DNA from: an uncultured Methanobrevibacter sp.
Lineage (GTDB): Archaea > Methanobacteriota > Methanobacteria > Methanobacteriales > Methanobacteriaceae
Direction: 5' to 3'
Length of the DNA stretch: 64,000 bases
Assembly (NCBI RefSeq): GCF_947170395.1
Contig: NZ_CAMVTE010000011.1
Location: forward strand, 1-64,000
Part shown: positions 1 through 8,163 of the stretch, in pieces
Position numbering within the stretch: the stretch's first letter is position 1
How the letters are laid out: each line of letters opens with the position of its first letter
Program-made: the position numbers and the translations under genes
Notes under the pieces: model-generated
What the model saw: only the letters and a program-made list of their open reading frames with translations
Told to the model about the DNA's origin: nothing
Databases searched by the model: none

Positions 1-8
1 AAATTCAT

Positions 9-30
9 CTCCGACCTACAGAGGTCGGAG
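9..30. terminator. Perfect 9-bp hairpin at the window edge
   Basis: Bases 9-17 pair perfectly with 22-30 around the tetraloop ACAG, and a T-rich stretch follows. It probably ends a gene upstream of the window. It could also lie in the untranslated leader of the next gene, whose start is 47 bases downstream. Confidence 0.6.
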
Positions 31-76
31 TATTCTTTCACATTTAAGATAAAAATATCATTGAGGTTTGAATATA

Positions 77-940
77 ATGGCAAGGCATCAAGTATCACTG
101 ATGATTAACAGTACTTTCTATGACATGTTCGCCGAATACCTGCTATTCATCAAAGAAATCTATCCGGAACTACAAAAAATCTGTCAAAAACACGATATTG
201 ACCTGATATACAGGGATGTGGCCTTTTCAGTTCCCAAAGAATCCTTCAATAGGGGAATAATACTGCAGGATCTAAGATACATAGATGAGGACAGGACATT
301 CTTCATATGTTTCAGAGCCCAGAAGCTTGGCTGGAGGCCTTGTCCGGTCGATGTTGGACGTATGGTGCTTAATGAATATCCCGAAACTGTTGATTATATC
401 TGCAACGTCTCAATTACAGAGCTTGCAATTATGCATGCGCTCAGGCCATTTGCCAAATGTGTTGATGGAGAAATTACACAGCTTCCACCAGTAAAACACT
501 CTCTTTTTTATTTCAGAAAGCCCGATTATCTTGAAGGCCTGAGTGATGAGCAGAAAAAGGAATATGTGAACCTATCTAATGGAAAGGACAAGGAAGTTCT
601 TGATTTGGAAATTGCTAAAGCAAAGGATTTGATTTTCGACACCAAGGAAGAATTCGAAGACAATGATGAGTGTGACTGCTACATTGACATCAGGGAATAT
701 GATTCAAAATGGAGCGATGATTTAAACCAGAAGGACATGATGATGGAATATGTCCGTGAATATGAAAAAATCAACGGGGTTTCTCTCGATTACTTTGTAG
801 GAATTCATAAGGAGTATGTCTGCGAAAAATCCCATGGCGGGCTGTGCGATTTGACCTATGAAAATACAGACCTTAAAGAAGTCATTATTGAAGATATTCT
901 AAATGCACTGAAAATCGAGTTTCCGGAAAACTTCGCATGA
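77..940 (+). CDS. DUF4062-like domain protein
   Basis: A 287-residue protein. Its first ~100 residues resemble the DUF4062 / TEP1-NWD1 N-terminal domain: an INSTFYDMFAE segment like the family's SSTFxDMxxER, then a helix ending in PELQ, then a strand ending in a RDVAFSV segment where the family has DLRWG, then FFICFRAQKLGW. In animals and bacteria this domain usually heads larger NTPase (STAND) or signalling proteins. Here it stands alone with an acidic, unrecognised C-terminal half. ATG 77 is chosen over TTG 68 because GAGG at 63-66 is spaced for it. It lies directly upstream of the TIR-RyR gene, so a signalling or effector role is possible but unproven. Confidence 0.6.
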   Translation: MARHQVSLMINSTFYDMFAEYLLFIKEIYPELQKICQKHDIDLIYRDVAFSVPKESFNRGIILQDLRYIDEDRTFFICFRAQKLGWRPCPVDVGRMVLNEYPETVDYICNVSITELAIMHALRPFAKCVDGEITQLPPVKHSLFYFRKPDYLEGLSDEQKKEYVNLSNGKDKEVLDLEIAKAKDLIFDTKEEFEDNDECDCYIDIREYDSKWSDDLNQKDMMMEYVREYEKINGVSLDYFVGIHKEYVCEKSHGGLCDLTYENTDLKEVIIEDILNALKIEFPENFA

Positions 941-1084
941 TTTGAAAGTTTGCTGTCAAATTTTTGACTCCCTCATGCTACTTTTTTTTCAAATGCAGGA
1001 GTGTTGGAAGAAATTATCTGATTTTGAACATTTTAATTTTCTCCTTTTGATTTTTAATGACATTTAAATTCAATTTTTAAAGAC

Positions 1085-1130
1085 GGATGGATTGAAAAAA
1101 GAAATCAGGAGCTGACTTTTTGACAGTCCA
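1085..1130 (+). mobile_element. Remnant right end of an ISM1-like insertion sequence
   Basis: These 46 bases match 42482-42526 at about 43 of 45 positions. Both copies encode the transposase tail GWIEKRNQELTF followed by a stop and then GACAGTCC, a likely terminal repeat. Only the end survives here. The rest of the 941-1183 gap is AT-rich and holds no gene that I can see, apart from the TATA-like run at 1161-1174. Confidence 0.6.
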
Positions 1131-1183
1131 AATTAAATCAACTTTTTATATTATTGTTTTTATATATTTATATAGGGATTATT

Positions 1184-2698
1184 ATGGATATCAACAATCA
1201 GCAAGAAACTTTGGAAAGGCCTTTCATAGCTTATGACGGTGATGAACGTTATATTTTTGTGAGTTATGCTCATGCTGACAGGGAATTAATATTTCCTGAG
1301 ATTACAAAGTTTCATGATGAGGGATATCCAGTCTGGTATGATCAGGGCCTGACAGCAGGTCAGGAATGGGATGAGGAAATTGAGGAAGCCCTGTTGGGTG
1401 CATCATTATTAATCGTGTTCATATCCAAGAATTCCATGGCCTCCACCAATGTCGTTGATGAGATAAAATTGGCATTGGAGGAAAAGATTGATGTTGTTCC
1501 CATTTATCTTGAAAAAACCAAACTGGCTAAGGGCTTGAAGCTGCGCCTCAGCAATAAACATGCTATTTTTAAATATAACATGCCGGAAAAAGAGTATTTG
1601 TATGACTGTTTTAAAGCTTTCAACAAAGCTGAAATACCTCAGATAGAATTTGATGAAGTGCTTGAAGAAAGCGACGATGTTGATGAAGTTAAAACTGGCG
1701 ATGATTCAGATTTTAATCCTAAAGATGTTCCTCATTCTTATAGGGGTAATGAACCTTATATCTATGTCAGTTACGCTCATCAGGATTGGGATAGTGTTTT
1801 TCCAGACATCAAATGCTTCAATGAAATGGGTTATAATGTTTGCTATGATGAGGGTTTGTCAGCCGGTTTTGAATGGGGAGATATCATTGCCGATAAAATA
1901 ATGAACTCTTCTTTAGTAGTTGTTTTTGTTTCTAAAAACTCAATGGCATCAAAACAAGTTCAGAATGAAATCAGGTTGGCTGTCAGTGAAAATATTGAAG
2001 TATTCCAGATTCATATTGAGGAAACGGAATTGCCTTCAGGGCTGAAGTTGCGTCTGGCCAATATGCATTCCATCTCCAAATATTTGATATCCCAGAAGTA
2101 TTATCGCGCAGAATGCCGAAAAGCTTTTGAAAATGCTCTTCATAATTATGGGGAAAATGATATAATTGAAAGGATGTCTGAAGCTACGATGAAAATACAA
2201 GAAAATGCACTTGCAGAGGCATACCGCAGAGAAATTAGCGAAGGAAGAATTCCGGATGAATTCTTTCAAAGACGGGATTATATTTTTAAGATGAAGCCTG
2301 CATATGTTAAGACCGCAAGAGATACATTGACAGCTTTAAATTCATGTGATTTTGATGTTGTTGACATTTCCGATGACGGAATTGCTGTTGAAAGTTTTTC
2401 AGACATGCAATTGGATTATATGGCAAGATGCATTCATGATTTATGGTGCGAAGATAAAATAAATGAGGGCTGGACATACGGCAGTGAAAAAAATACGGAA
2501 AAGCTGACAACTCCATATCTGGTTTCTTGGGAACAGATGCCTCGTGAAGTACAGCAATATGATTTGGATCAAATGAGGGATGTCTTTGACATTGTCAAGT
2601 TCGCCGATTTGAAAATAGTGAACAGAGGCAGCGATGATTCTGGAAAAAAAGAAGATTCGTCATTAAAAAGATTCAATATTTTCAGAAAACGAAGATAG
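1184..2698 (+). CDS. TIR-TIR-RyR protein
   Basis: A 504-residue protein. ATG 1184 is preferred because AGGG at 1174-1177 precedes it. Two TIR_2-type domains span about residues 20-150 and 190-310. Each has the first-strand motif (FVSYAH, YVSYAH), a W/C-Y-D-x-G-L loop and the SxNSMASxxVxxE helix whose Glu aligns with the catalytic residue of NAD-cleaving TIRs. The C-terminal ~120 residues carry a ryanodine-receptor-like (RyR) domain, seen as HDLWCEDKINEGWTYG and then TTPYLVSWEQMP. RyR domains occur in prokaryotic conflict systems and have been proposed to sense nucleotide-derived ligands. TIRs can make ADP-ribose derivatives, so a signal-making enzyme fused to its sensor is a reasonable inference. 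The first TIR is very close to the last TIRs of the genes at 8164 and 10047. Confidence 0.85.
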   Translation: MDINNQQETLERPFIAYDGDERYIFVSYAHADRELIFPEITKFHDEGYPVWYDQGLTAGQEWDEEIEEALLGASLLIVFISKNSMASTNVVDEIKLALEEKIDVVPIYLEKTKLAKGLKLRLSNKHAIFKYNMPEKEYLYDCFKAFNKAEIPQIEFDEVLEESDDVDEVKTGDDSDFNPKDVPHSYRGNEPYIYVSYAHQDWDSVFPDIKCFNEMGYNVCYDEGLSAGFEWGDIIADKIMNSSLVVVFVSKNSMASKQVQNEIRLAVSENIEVFQIHIEETELPSGLKLRLANMHSISKYLISQKYYRAECRKAFENALHNYGENDIIERMSEATMKIQENALAEAYRREISEGRIPDEFFQRRDYIFKMKPAYVKTARDTLTALNSCDFDVVDISDDGIAVESFSDMQLDYMARCIHDLWCEDKINEGWTYGSEKNTEKLTTPYLVSWEQMPREVQQYDLDQMRDVFDIVKFADLKIVNRGSDDSGKKEDSSLKRFNIFRKRR

Positions 2699-2891
2699 CC
2701 ATTAAAATGTTTTTTGAACATTTATTCTTATTTTTTTTTTAACTGAACATTTTTTTACTATATTATATTTTCTAATTCGTTAAATTAAACAAAAAATCAC
2801 CATTTTTAAGTTACTTTTAAATATCTTGTTAAATATAGTTATTAATACTTAAATTGTTTTAAGTGTAAATTCAAAAAATTGTGTGAAAAAT

Positions 2892-3464
2892 ATGACAAAC
2901 GAAGATTTTGCAAAAAAAATTAAAGATATCAGAGAAAGACAAGACATGTCTATAGAAGATCTGGCCCAGAGAAGCGGCGTAAAACAGGAAGTCCTTGAAG
3001 CTATGGAAGCGGGAGAAGTAATTCCGTCACTCACTCCACTTACCAAAATGGCAAGGGCATTAGGAGTAAGGTTAGGTACATTTCTGGATGACACACCAGA
3101 ACTCGGACCTGTAGTGACCCGTGGGGGAAAGACAACAAACTCACTTTATTTCTCCGGCCGTGAGGATGTTACAAACGCAACAAACCTTGAGTTCCACTCA
3201 TTAGGTGCAGGCAAAATAGACAGAAACATAGATCCTTTCATGATTGACATAAAATACGAGGAAGGCGAAAAGGAACTCTCCTCACATGAAGGCGAAGAGT
3301 TCATCTACGTTCTTGAAGGTGAAATTGAAGTCATCTACGGAAAGGATACTTTCACAATAGGTGAAGGGGACACAATATTTTATGACTCAGCCGTTCCGCA
3401 TCACCTGCATGCAGCAAGTGAAAACGACGCTAAGATATTAGCTGTACTCTACACTCCATACTGA
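2892..3464 (+). CDS. XRE-family regulator with cupin domain
   Basis: A 190-residue protein. Residues ~5-65 form an XRE helix-turn-helix (AKKIKDIRERQDMSIEDLAQ, then SLTPLTKMARALGV). Residues ~100-190 form a cupin barrel: SSHEGEEFIYVLEGEIEV with histidine and glutamates at the metal/ligand site, then PHHLHAASE. Such proteins usually sense a small molecule through the cupin. The acyl-CoA synthetase gene follows on the same strand, a common pairing in methanogens, so it probably regulates that gene or responds to its substrate. An in-frame GTG lies at 2883. There is no clear ribosome binding site, so the start is approximate and the mRNA may be leaderless. Confidence 0.85.
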   Translation: MTNEDFAKKIKDIRERQDMSIEDLAQRSGVKQEVLEAMEAGEVIPSLTPLTKMARALGVRLGTFLDDTPELGPVVTRGGKTTNSLYFSGREDVTNATNLEFHSLGAGKIDRNIDPFMIDIKYEEGEKELSSHEGEEFIYVLEGEIEVIYGKDTFTIGEGDTIFYDSAVPHHLHAASENDAKILAVLYTPY

Positions 3465-3474
3465 GGTTGTTGAT

Positions 3475-3599
3475 ATGAGTAAAATAACTTTTAAGCCAAG
3501 CATTGACAGATATCACACAGCAGACCTGGATTTACATTTGAACTTGTTGCAATTGGAATTGCATTAATGATTTGCATTTTGGTAAAAGTTATTTTATAA
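3475..3599 (+). pseudogene. Frameshifted small membrane protein
   Basis: A good ribosome binding site (GAGGT at 3464-3468) precedes ATG 3475. The frame reads MSKITFKPSIDRYHTADLD and then loses sense, stopping after 31 codons. A different frame from about 3528 encodes GFTFELVAIGIALMICILV, a convincing membrane segment ending at the TAA at 3597. One indel near 3528 would join them into a ~40-residue single-pass protein between the regulator and the acyl-CoA synthetase. It may be a recent mutation, a sequencing error, or real use of the short frame. Confidence 0.5.
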
Positions 3600-3618
3600 A
3601 ATATTTTGAGGTGAAAGA

Positions 3619-5283
3619 ATGTCTGAATTATTTACAGAATTACCGCTCGGAAAGTTTTTCGAGTCAATGGTTGAAAAGCAACCAGATCATGAGTTTATCG
3701 TTTATCCGGATAGAAATTTAAGATTTACATATAAGGAATTTGACGAAAGAGTAGACAATCTCGCAAAGGGAATGCTCGCTATAGGAATTGAAAAAGGAGA
3801 CCACGTCGGAATATGGGCAAAAAACGTCCCTGAATGGCTGACCTACATGTTTGCAACCGCAAAGATAGGTGCAACAATCGTTACTGTCAACACAGCTTAC
3901 CAGTCCCATGAACTTGAATACGTGCTCAAGCAGTCCGACATGAAGGCACTGGCAATGACAGACGGGTTCAGGGATACAAGCTATTTTGACATCATCCACG
4001 AACTGGTTCCTGAGATGAAAAACTGCGCAAGGGGAAACCTTGTATCAGAGAAGTTTCCTCGATTGAAATTCATTTTCCACGTTGGTCAGGAAAAGCACCG
4101 TGGAATGTACAATACAAACGAGCTCCTGCTTTTGGGAATGAACTATGACGATGAGGAATACCAGAGTGTCAAGGATGCCGTCACACAGCATGACGTAATC
4201 AACATGCAGTACACATCAGGAACTGAAGGGTTCCCGAAAGGGGTAATGCTTACATCAAGAAACATTGTCAATGACGGCTATTATATCGGAGAGAACATGA
4301 ACTACACAGCCGATGACAGGCTTCTTCTCCAGGTGCCTCTTTTCCACTGTTTCGGTACAGTTTTAGGGGTCATGGCTGTAATCACCCACGGTTCAACCAT
4401 GATTATGCTTGAGGAATACGACCCTCTTCTTGCCATCTCTTCAATCCAAAAGGAAAAGTGCACATCAATCTACGGAGTTCCTACAATGTTTATCGGAATG
4501 ATGAACCATCCTATGTTTGAAATGTTTGACATGAGCTCACTGCGTACCGGTATCATGGCAGGTTCCACATGTCCGGTCGAAACCATGAAGGACGCCATTG
4601 AAAAGATGAACATGAAGGAAATCACCAGCGTATATGGTTTGACCGAAGCTGCTCCGGGCTTTACACAGACCAACGCTTCAGATTCATTCGAGAAAAAGAT
4701 CAACACTGTAGGGCGTAAGTTCCCCAACATTGAAGTTAAAATCGTCGATCCAGAAACCGGTGAGGAAGTGGGCGTAGGCGAACCCGGCGAGATAATGTGC
4801 CGTGGTTTCAACGTCATGAAGGGATACTACAACATGCCTGAGAAAACCGCAGAGACAATCGAGCCTGACGGCTGGCTTCACTCAGGAGACCTTGCAACAG
4901 TCGATGAGGACGGCTACTACTCAATTGTAGGACGTATCAAGGACATGATTATCCGTGGAGGGGAAAACATATATCCTCGTGAGATTGAGGAGTTTCTCTT
5001 TACCCATGAATGCGTACAGGACGTTCAGGTTGCAGGAATCCCTGATGAAAAGTACGGTGAAATAGTCGGTGCGTTCATCATCAAGGAAGATGGCTTTGAT
5101 GAGGTAACCGAAGCGGATATCCGTGACTTCTGTATAGGTTCCATTGCAAGATACAAGGTGCCTAAATACGTATTTTTCGTTGATGAGTTCCCTCTTACCA
5201 CAAGCGGCAAGATCCAAAAGTACAAGCTTGGGGATTTGGGTTTGAAATACCTTGATGAAAGACGTGAAAGAGGAGAATTATAA
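3619..5283 (+). CDS. AMP-forming acyl-CoA synthetase
   Basis: A 554-residue ANL-superfamily enzyme. It activates a carboxylic acid with ATP to an acyl-adenylate and then makes the CoA thioester in the cytosol. The P-loop-like [15 protein letters not shown] lies near residue 200, YGLTEAAPG near 340, GWLHSGDLA near 418, and [20 protein letters not shown] opens the C-terminal domain. The catalytic lysine is in [10 protein letters not shown] near the end. Length and motif order match medium- and long-chain acyl-CoA synthetases; the substrate cannot be read from the sequence. GAGGTGA directly upstream sets the start. The XRE-cupin gene just upstream probably controls it. Confidence 0.9.
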   Translation: MSELFTELPLGKFFESMVEKQPDHEFIVYPDRNLRFTYKEFDERVDNLAKGMLAIGIEKGDHVGIWAKNVPEWLTYMFATAKIGATIVTVNTAYQSHELEYVLKQSDMKALAMTDGFRDTSYFDIIHELVPEMKNCARGNLVSEKFPRLKFIFHVGQEKHRGMYNTNELLLLGMNYDDEEYQSVKDAVTQHDVINMQYTSGTEGFPKGVMLTSRNIVNDGYYIGENMNYTADDRLLLQVPLFHCFGTVLGVMAVITHGSTMIMLEEYDPLLAISSIQKEKCTSIYGVPTMFIGMMNHPMFEMFDMSSLRTGIMAGSTCPVETMKDAIEKMNMKEITSVYGLTEAAPGFTQTNASDSFEKKINTVGRKFPNIEVKIVDPETGEEVGVGEPGEIMCRGFNVMKGYYNMPEKTAETIEPDGWLHSGDLATVDEDGYYSIVGRIKDMIIRGGENIYPREIEEFLFTHECVQDVQVAGIPDEKYGEIVGAFIIKEDGFDEVTEADIRDFCIGSIARYKVPKYVFFVDEFPLTTSGKIQKYKLGDLGLKYLDERRERGEL

Positions 5284-5320
5284 TTCTCTTCAAATTACTT
5301 TTTTTTATAATTTTCTTTCA
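5284..5320 (+). terminator. T-rich terminator after the acyl-CoA synthetase
   Basis: An eight-T run at 5300-5307 and further T-rich sequence directly follow the stop codon. No hairpin is needed for archaeal intrinsic termination, which can rely on such U-tracts. Confidence 0.4.
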
Positions 5321-5330
5321 AAAAACGAAA

Positions 5331-5571
5331 GGTTTATATATTAACTAAAAACATAATTATAATTGTAGTCAAAATTTAGATATAATTAACCACACCATTA
5401 TATCGACGAAAACTGTCTCTATACGAATTCAACCTGTCAGGGAGATGATAATAATGCCACAAATGTATAAAACTACTGCATGGAGCGTAGTGTTCTTTTA
5501 GGATTATCAGTTGCTTAATTGGGTAATCAAACTTAAAATAATCTTTTCACCACTGATTAAGCAACTTTTAA
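5331..5571 (+). ncRNA. Candidate structured leader or small RNA
   Basis: A TATA-like box (GGTTTATATATTAA, 5331-5344) predicts transcription from about 5365. Three structures follow. A perfect 8-bp hairpin pairs 5379-5386 with 5397-5404. A 13-bp stem including G-T pairs joins 5510-5522 to 5553-5565 and is followed by a T-rich tract. Further on, 5607-5613 pairs with 5622-5628, just before the next gene. A short open frame with a strong ribosome binding site lies between the first two. It may be a regulated leader for the gene at 5655 or an independent small RNA. It matches no RNA family that I recognise. Confidence 0.4.
5454..5501 (+). CDS. Possible 15-residue leader peptide
   Basis: GGAGATGAT at 5441-5449 is one base off the ideal archaeal Shine-Dalgarno sequence and sits four bases before ATG 5454. 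The frame reads MPQMYKTTAWSVVFF. An alternative start at 5445 overlaps the binding site. The stem at 5510-5565 begins nine bases after the stop codon, as in attenuation leaders, but no amino acid is strikingly over-represented. The frame is short enough to be chance. Confidence 0.25.
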   Translation: MPQMYKTTAWSVVFF

Positions 5572-5654
5572 TATTTTCACATAAGTAAACTGTAGTGGAA
5601 TTCGCAAACTTACCTGCCAATGTAAGTTAACCGTCATCATTTAGAGGAAAAAAT

Positions 5655-6179
5655 ATGGATAATGTTGCAGATAATAAGTTAAATGTTAAAAGGACAGTTG
5701 AAAGGGCCATCAATGGCCATCCGGAGTTTCATTTCTTTGTCGATGAACTCACATCAGACGATTACATGCCGACATATGCGGGCATGGCCGATGAGAAGTA
5801 CACATACACGGAGATGGACGACGGATTTTTCGAATTCATAAACCGCAAAATAGCATCAGATGGAATATATCTCAGAATCTGCTATCTCACAGGTGAAAGT
5901 ATAGGCAATGAAGCCGTATTCACCATTGAAATTGCAGGCTCAGAAAAGGTATTCAGGACAACTGAGCTTGACAGCGTTGTGGTTGTTGAAATGGCCGATT
6001 ATGGAATCAGAATAAGGGGCGATGAGATAACCTTCGGCACAACCGTCGAGGGGGGATGCGAGCATACCCCTTACTTTGCCGAGTTCGGATCCAAAAGGGG
6101 CAATGAGACATACCTGTCTTTGGAAAATCCCCTCAACCGATTCATAATGGCTTTGATGGAGGAATTCCTGAAGGTGTAA
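5655..6179 (+). CDS. Uncharacterised acidic protein
   Basis: A 174-residue soluble protein that I do not recognise. It is acidic, with alternating strand-like segments (FHFFVDELTSDDY, VFTIEIAGSEKVF, VVVVEMADYGIRIRG) that suggest a mostly beta fold, ending in a helix (RFIMALMEEFLKV). There is no signal peptide and no membrane segment. The start follows AGAGGAAAAAAT. It begins 85 bases after the structured leader described above and may be controlled by it. The next gene lies 94 bases downstream on the same strand. Confidence 0.65.
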   Translation: MDNVADNKLNVKRTVERAINGHPEFHFFVDELTSDDYMPTYAGMADEKYTYTEMDDGFFEFINRKIASDGIYLRICYLTGESIGNEAVFTIEIAGSEKVFRTTELDSVVVVEMADYGIRIRGDEITFGTTVEGGCEHTPYFAEFGSKRGNETYLSLENPLNRFIMALMEEFLKV

Positions 6180-6273
6180 GTAATTTGCACCTAAGATTTT
6201 TTGTGGAGGTGAATATGAAGTAATCCTAACATAACTTTTCAATCGAAGTTGAATTGAGATATTTGAGGTTCAT

Positions 6274-6621
6274 ATGTTAGATTTTGAAAGATTCACACAA
6301 GAAATTATTGAATTTACAACAAAAGAGACATTAAAGGCAATTGATTGGGGTGTCCTTGATTTGGGACACATTGAAAACTTTGAACTTAAAAAAGTTCTAA
6401 TTGTAATTGAAAGGCAGCTGACACTGGAGCTTGAAGAAAACTACAGATACAACACAACAGGTATCTTCAGGGTCTTTCGGGCTTGCGGGTTATGGTGCTA
6501 TGCTGAATATAATTATGTAATCAGGGCGGAAAGCCTGTGTGATTTGAAAAGGATTGTTGAAGGTCAAAACCGCATATGGTATGTCTTTGACGAGGTCCTT
6601 TTGAAGGAAATATGGAGGTAG
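6274..6621 (+). CDS. Small protein with a shared ~50-residue repeat
   Basis: A 115-residue protein of unknown function. Its second half (about 63-115) matches a repeat also found in the genes at 6722 and 12308: a G-[IF]-x-x-V-[FY] strand, an aromatic W-C-Y, a helix with L-x-x-L-K, then W-x-V-x-D. The N-terminal half is helical (ERFTQEIIEFTTKETLKAID). ATG 6274 follows TTTGAGGTTCAT. The stop overlaps the binding site of the next small gene, so the three genes to 7027 look like one translationally coupled unit. Confidence 0.65.
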   Translation: MLDFERFTQEIIEFTTKETLKAIDWGVLDLGHIENFELKKVLIVIERQLTLELEENYRYNTTGIFRVFRACGLWCYAEYNYVIRAESLCDLKRIVEGQNRIWYVFDEVLLKEIWR

Positions 6622-6623
6622 AC

Positions 6624-6710
6624 GTGTTAAACTTAAGGGAACTTGCGAAATTTGTGTTCATGATCGGATATCTGCTGGTGTGTGTTGCATTTGCAAACAT
6701 GCTGGTTTAG
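6624..6710 (+). CDS. 28-residue single-pass membrane microprotein
   Basis: GGAGG at 6614-6618 overlaps the end of the upstream gene and sits five bases before GTG 6624. The product is MLNLRELAKFVFMIGYLLVC and eight more residues, almost all one hydrophobic helix. Its stop is one base before a strong binding site for the next gene, so it is sandwiched between two coupled genes. The position and ribosome binding site favour a real product. The length keeps confidence modest. Confidence 0.45.
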   Translation: MLNLRELAKFVFMIGYLLVCVAFANMLV

Positions 6711-6721
6711 GAGGTGATGAT

Positions 6722-7027
6722 ATGGTAGTTTGTCCTAACTGCGCCAAAAAGCTGAGGGATAATTTCAGCTATTGCAGAGTTTGCGGATGTGAAATAGCCG
6801 GTGAAAATCCGGCAGGACATCCAACTGAAATATTGAATGTATTTCACGACGGTGATGAGTTCATATATCTCTTTTGTGAGAGGGGAAACCAGGTGGTATT
6901 GAGATCATCGTCGATAGAGGATTTAAAGTCCCAGGCCAAATTAAAAAGGTATCCGTGGATTTTAAGGGATAGGGATAAAATCAGCACTGATTTTCAAAGT
7001 GCCGGTGAAATCCAAAGCCCGAACTGA
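6722..7027 (+). CDS. Zinc-ribbon protein with the shared repeat
   Basis: A 101-residue protein. GGAGGTGAT at 6710-6718 fixes ATG 6722; a longer GTG-started frame from 6680 is unlikely. Residues 4-23 form a zinc ribbon, CPNC and then CRVC, with ten residues between the pairs. Residues ~37-90 match the ~50-residue repeat of the genes at 6274 and 12308 (FHDGDEFIYL, SIEDLK, W-x-x-R-D). The role is unknown. The zinc ribbon may mediate nucleic acid or protein contacts. Confidence 0.7.
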   Translation: MVVCPNCAKKLRDNFSYCRVCGCEIAGENPAGHPTEILNVFHDGDEFIYLFCERGNQVVLRSSSIEDLKSQAKLKRYPWILRDRDKISTDFQSAGEIQSPN

Positions 7028-7102
7028 CTGTTATAACGGTTTGGTCATGTTTTTATTTCACTCCTTTTTTTTCATGGCCTGACCGTATAATATTTTTAGG
7101 GG

Positions 7103-8122
7103 ATGTCGCCAAATATAATATCAATGACTTTTCTAGACATCCCCGATGATTTGATTTTAAATAAAACCGATGATAAAACCGAATACGGATTCGGTCTGAC
7201 TGTTTTTGCTAATGACGATAAGCTAAGGTTTCAAATTGGGGATGAATCAACCTCATGGATTGGTTTCGGCGATGGATTTTTAAAAAGAATCAGATTTGGA
7301 ATGCTTAACCGCTGCTTTTTGGCAAAACATCTCCAAAAGGAAATCGAGATTAAAAACATTCTGGATTCAGGACGTGGCTTTCTTGAGCGCGAAAGCTATT
7401 TAAAAGCCATTGAATGCTTTGATGAGGTAATATATTACGATAAAAACTATGGCGAAGCGCTTCTTTTAAAGTCTAGGGCGCTTTTTGGCCAAAGACATTT
7501 TGTAAAGGCTTTAAGGTATTACAAAAAAGCAATACGTGCAGATGCCAACCTCAAAGACATTGACTATCACAAGCTGCTTTTGAAAAAATCCTCCAAGGAG
7601 CGTGACGGCTTTCCAAAAATCAAGCTCCAGATATTCACCGGCGATGAGTATTTCTCACGCAGAAATTACCAGATGGCCATTGAAAACTACAACAGGGCAC
7701 TTGAAAATCCCTCCGCCTTCAAATCAAAGATTCTCTACAAGCTTTTAAACAAAAAGGCAACTGCTCTTTTTCACCTTTCAAGGTTTGACGAGGCTCTTGA
7801 ATGCTTTAAAAGATCACTTGATTTTCGAAGCAATGATTATGCACATTACATGTGCGGTTTTTGCGAGCACTCCCTGGGTTTGCCTTTGGATGAGGGCTTT
7901 AAAAGGCCTCTTGATATCACCAAATCCCAGAAGCTTTGCCAGGCACTGATTTTAAATGAATCCAAATTCCACGCAGATGCAATCATATGCATAGATGACC
8001 TGCTTGAAGGTCATTTCGCCTGTGACAAAATCCATTTCATCGCACTTTCATGCAAGATATCTGCAATGGAATCTCTTGGTATGGATGTACAAAGGGAAAT
8101 TGATTTGCTTGAGAGATTATGA
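7103..8122 (+). CDS. TPR-repeat protein
   Basis: A 339-residue protein with tetratricopeptide repeats from about residue 90: YLKAIECFDEVIYYDKNYGE, FVKALRYYKKAIRADANLKD, YQMAIENYNRALENPSA and FDEALECFKRSLDFRSND. The first 85 residues are a non-TPR domain that I do not recognise. TPR proteins scaffold protein complexes. This one lies 41 bases upstream of two four-TIR proteins on the same strand and could be their adaptor (inference). ATG 7103 directly abuts AGGGG, so ATG 7124 is an alternative start. Confidence 0.75.
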   Translation: MSPNIISMTFLDIPDDLILNKTDDKTEYGFGLTVFANDDKLRFQIGDESTSWIGFGDGFLKRIRFGMLNRCFLAKHLQKEIEIKNILDSGRGFLERESYLKAIECFDEVIYYDKNYGEALLLKSRALFGQRHFVKALRYYKKAIRADANLKDIDYHKLLLKKSSKERDGFPKIKLQIFTGDEYFSRRNYQMAIENYNRALENPSAFKSKILYKLLNKKATALFHLSRFDEALECFKRSLDFRSNDYAHYMCGFCEHSLGLPLDEGFKRPLDITKSQKLCQALILNESKFHADAIICIDDLLEGHFACDKIHFIALSCKISAMESLGMDVQREIDLLERL

Positions 8123-8134
8123 CATACGAAATTA

Positions 8135-8142
8135 TTTATAAC
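8135..8142 (+). promoter_or_regulatory. TATA box for the four-TIR gene
   Basis: TTTATAAC is centred about 26 bases upstream of ATG 8164, the normal archaeal spacing from TATA centre to transcription start. This predicts a leaderless mRNA starting at the ATG, which agrees with the lack of a ribosome binding site. Confidence 0.5.
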
Positions 8143-8163
8143 ATTTTTTAGATATTTACTTGT

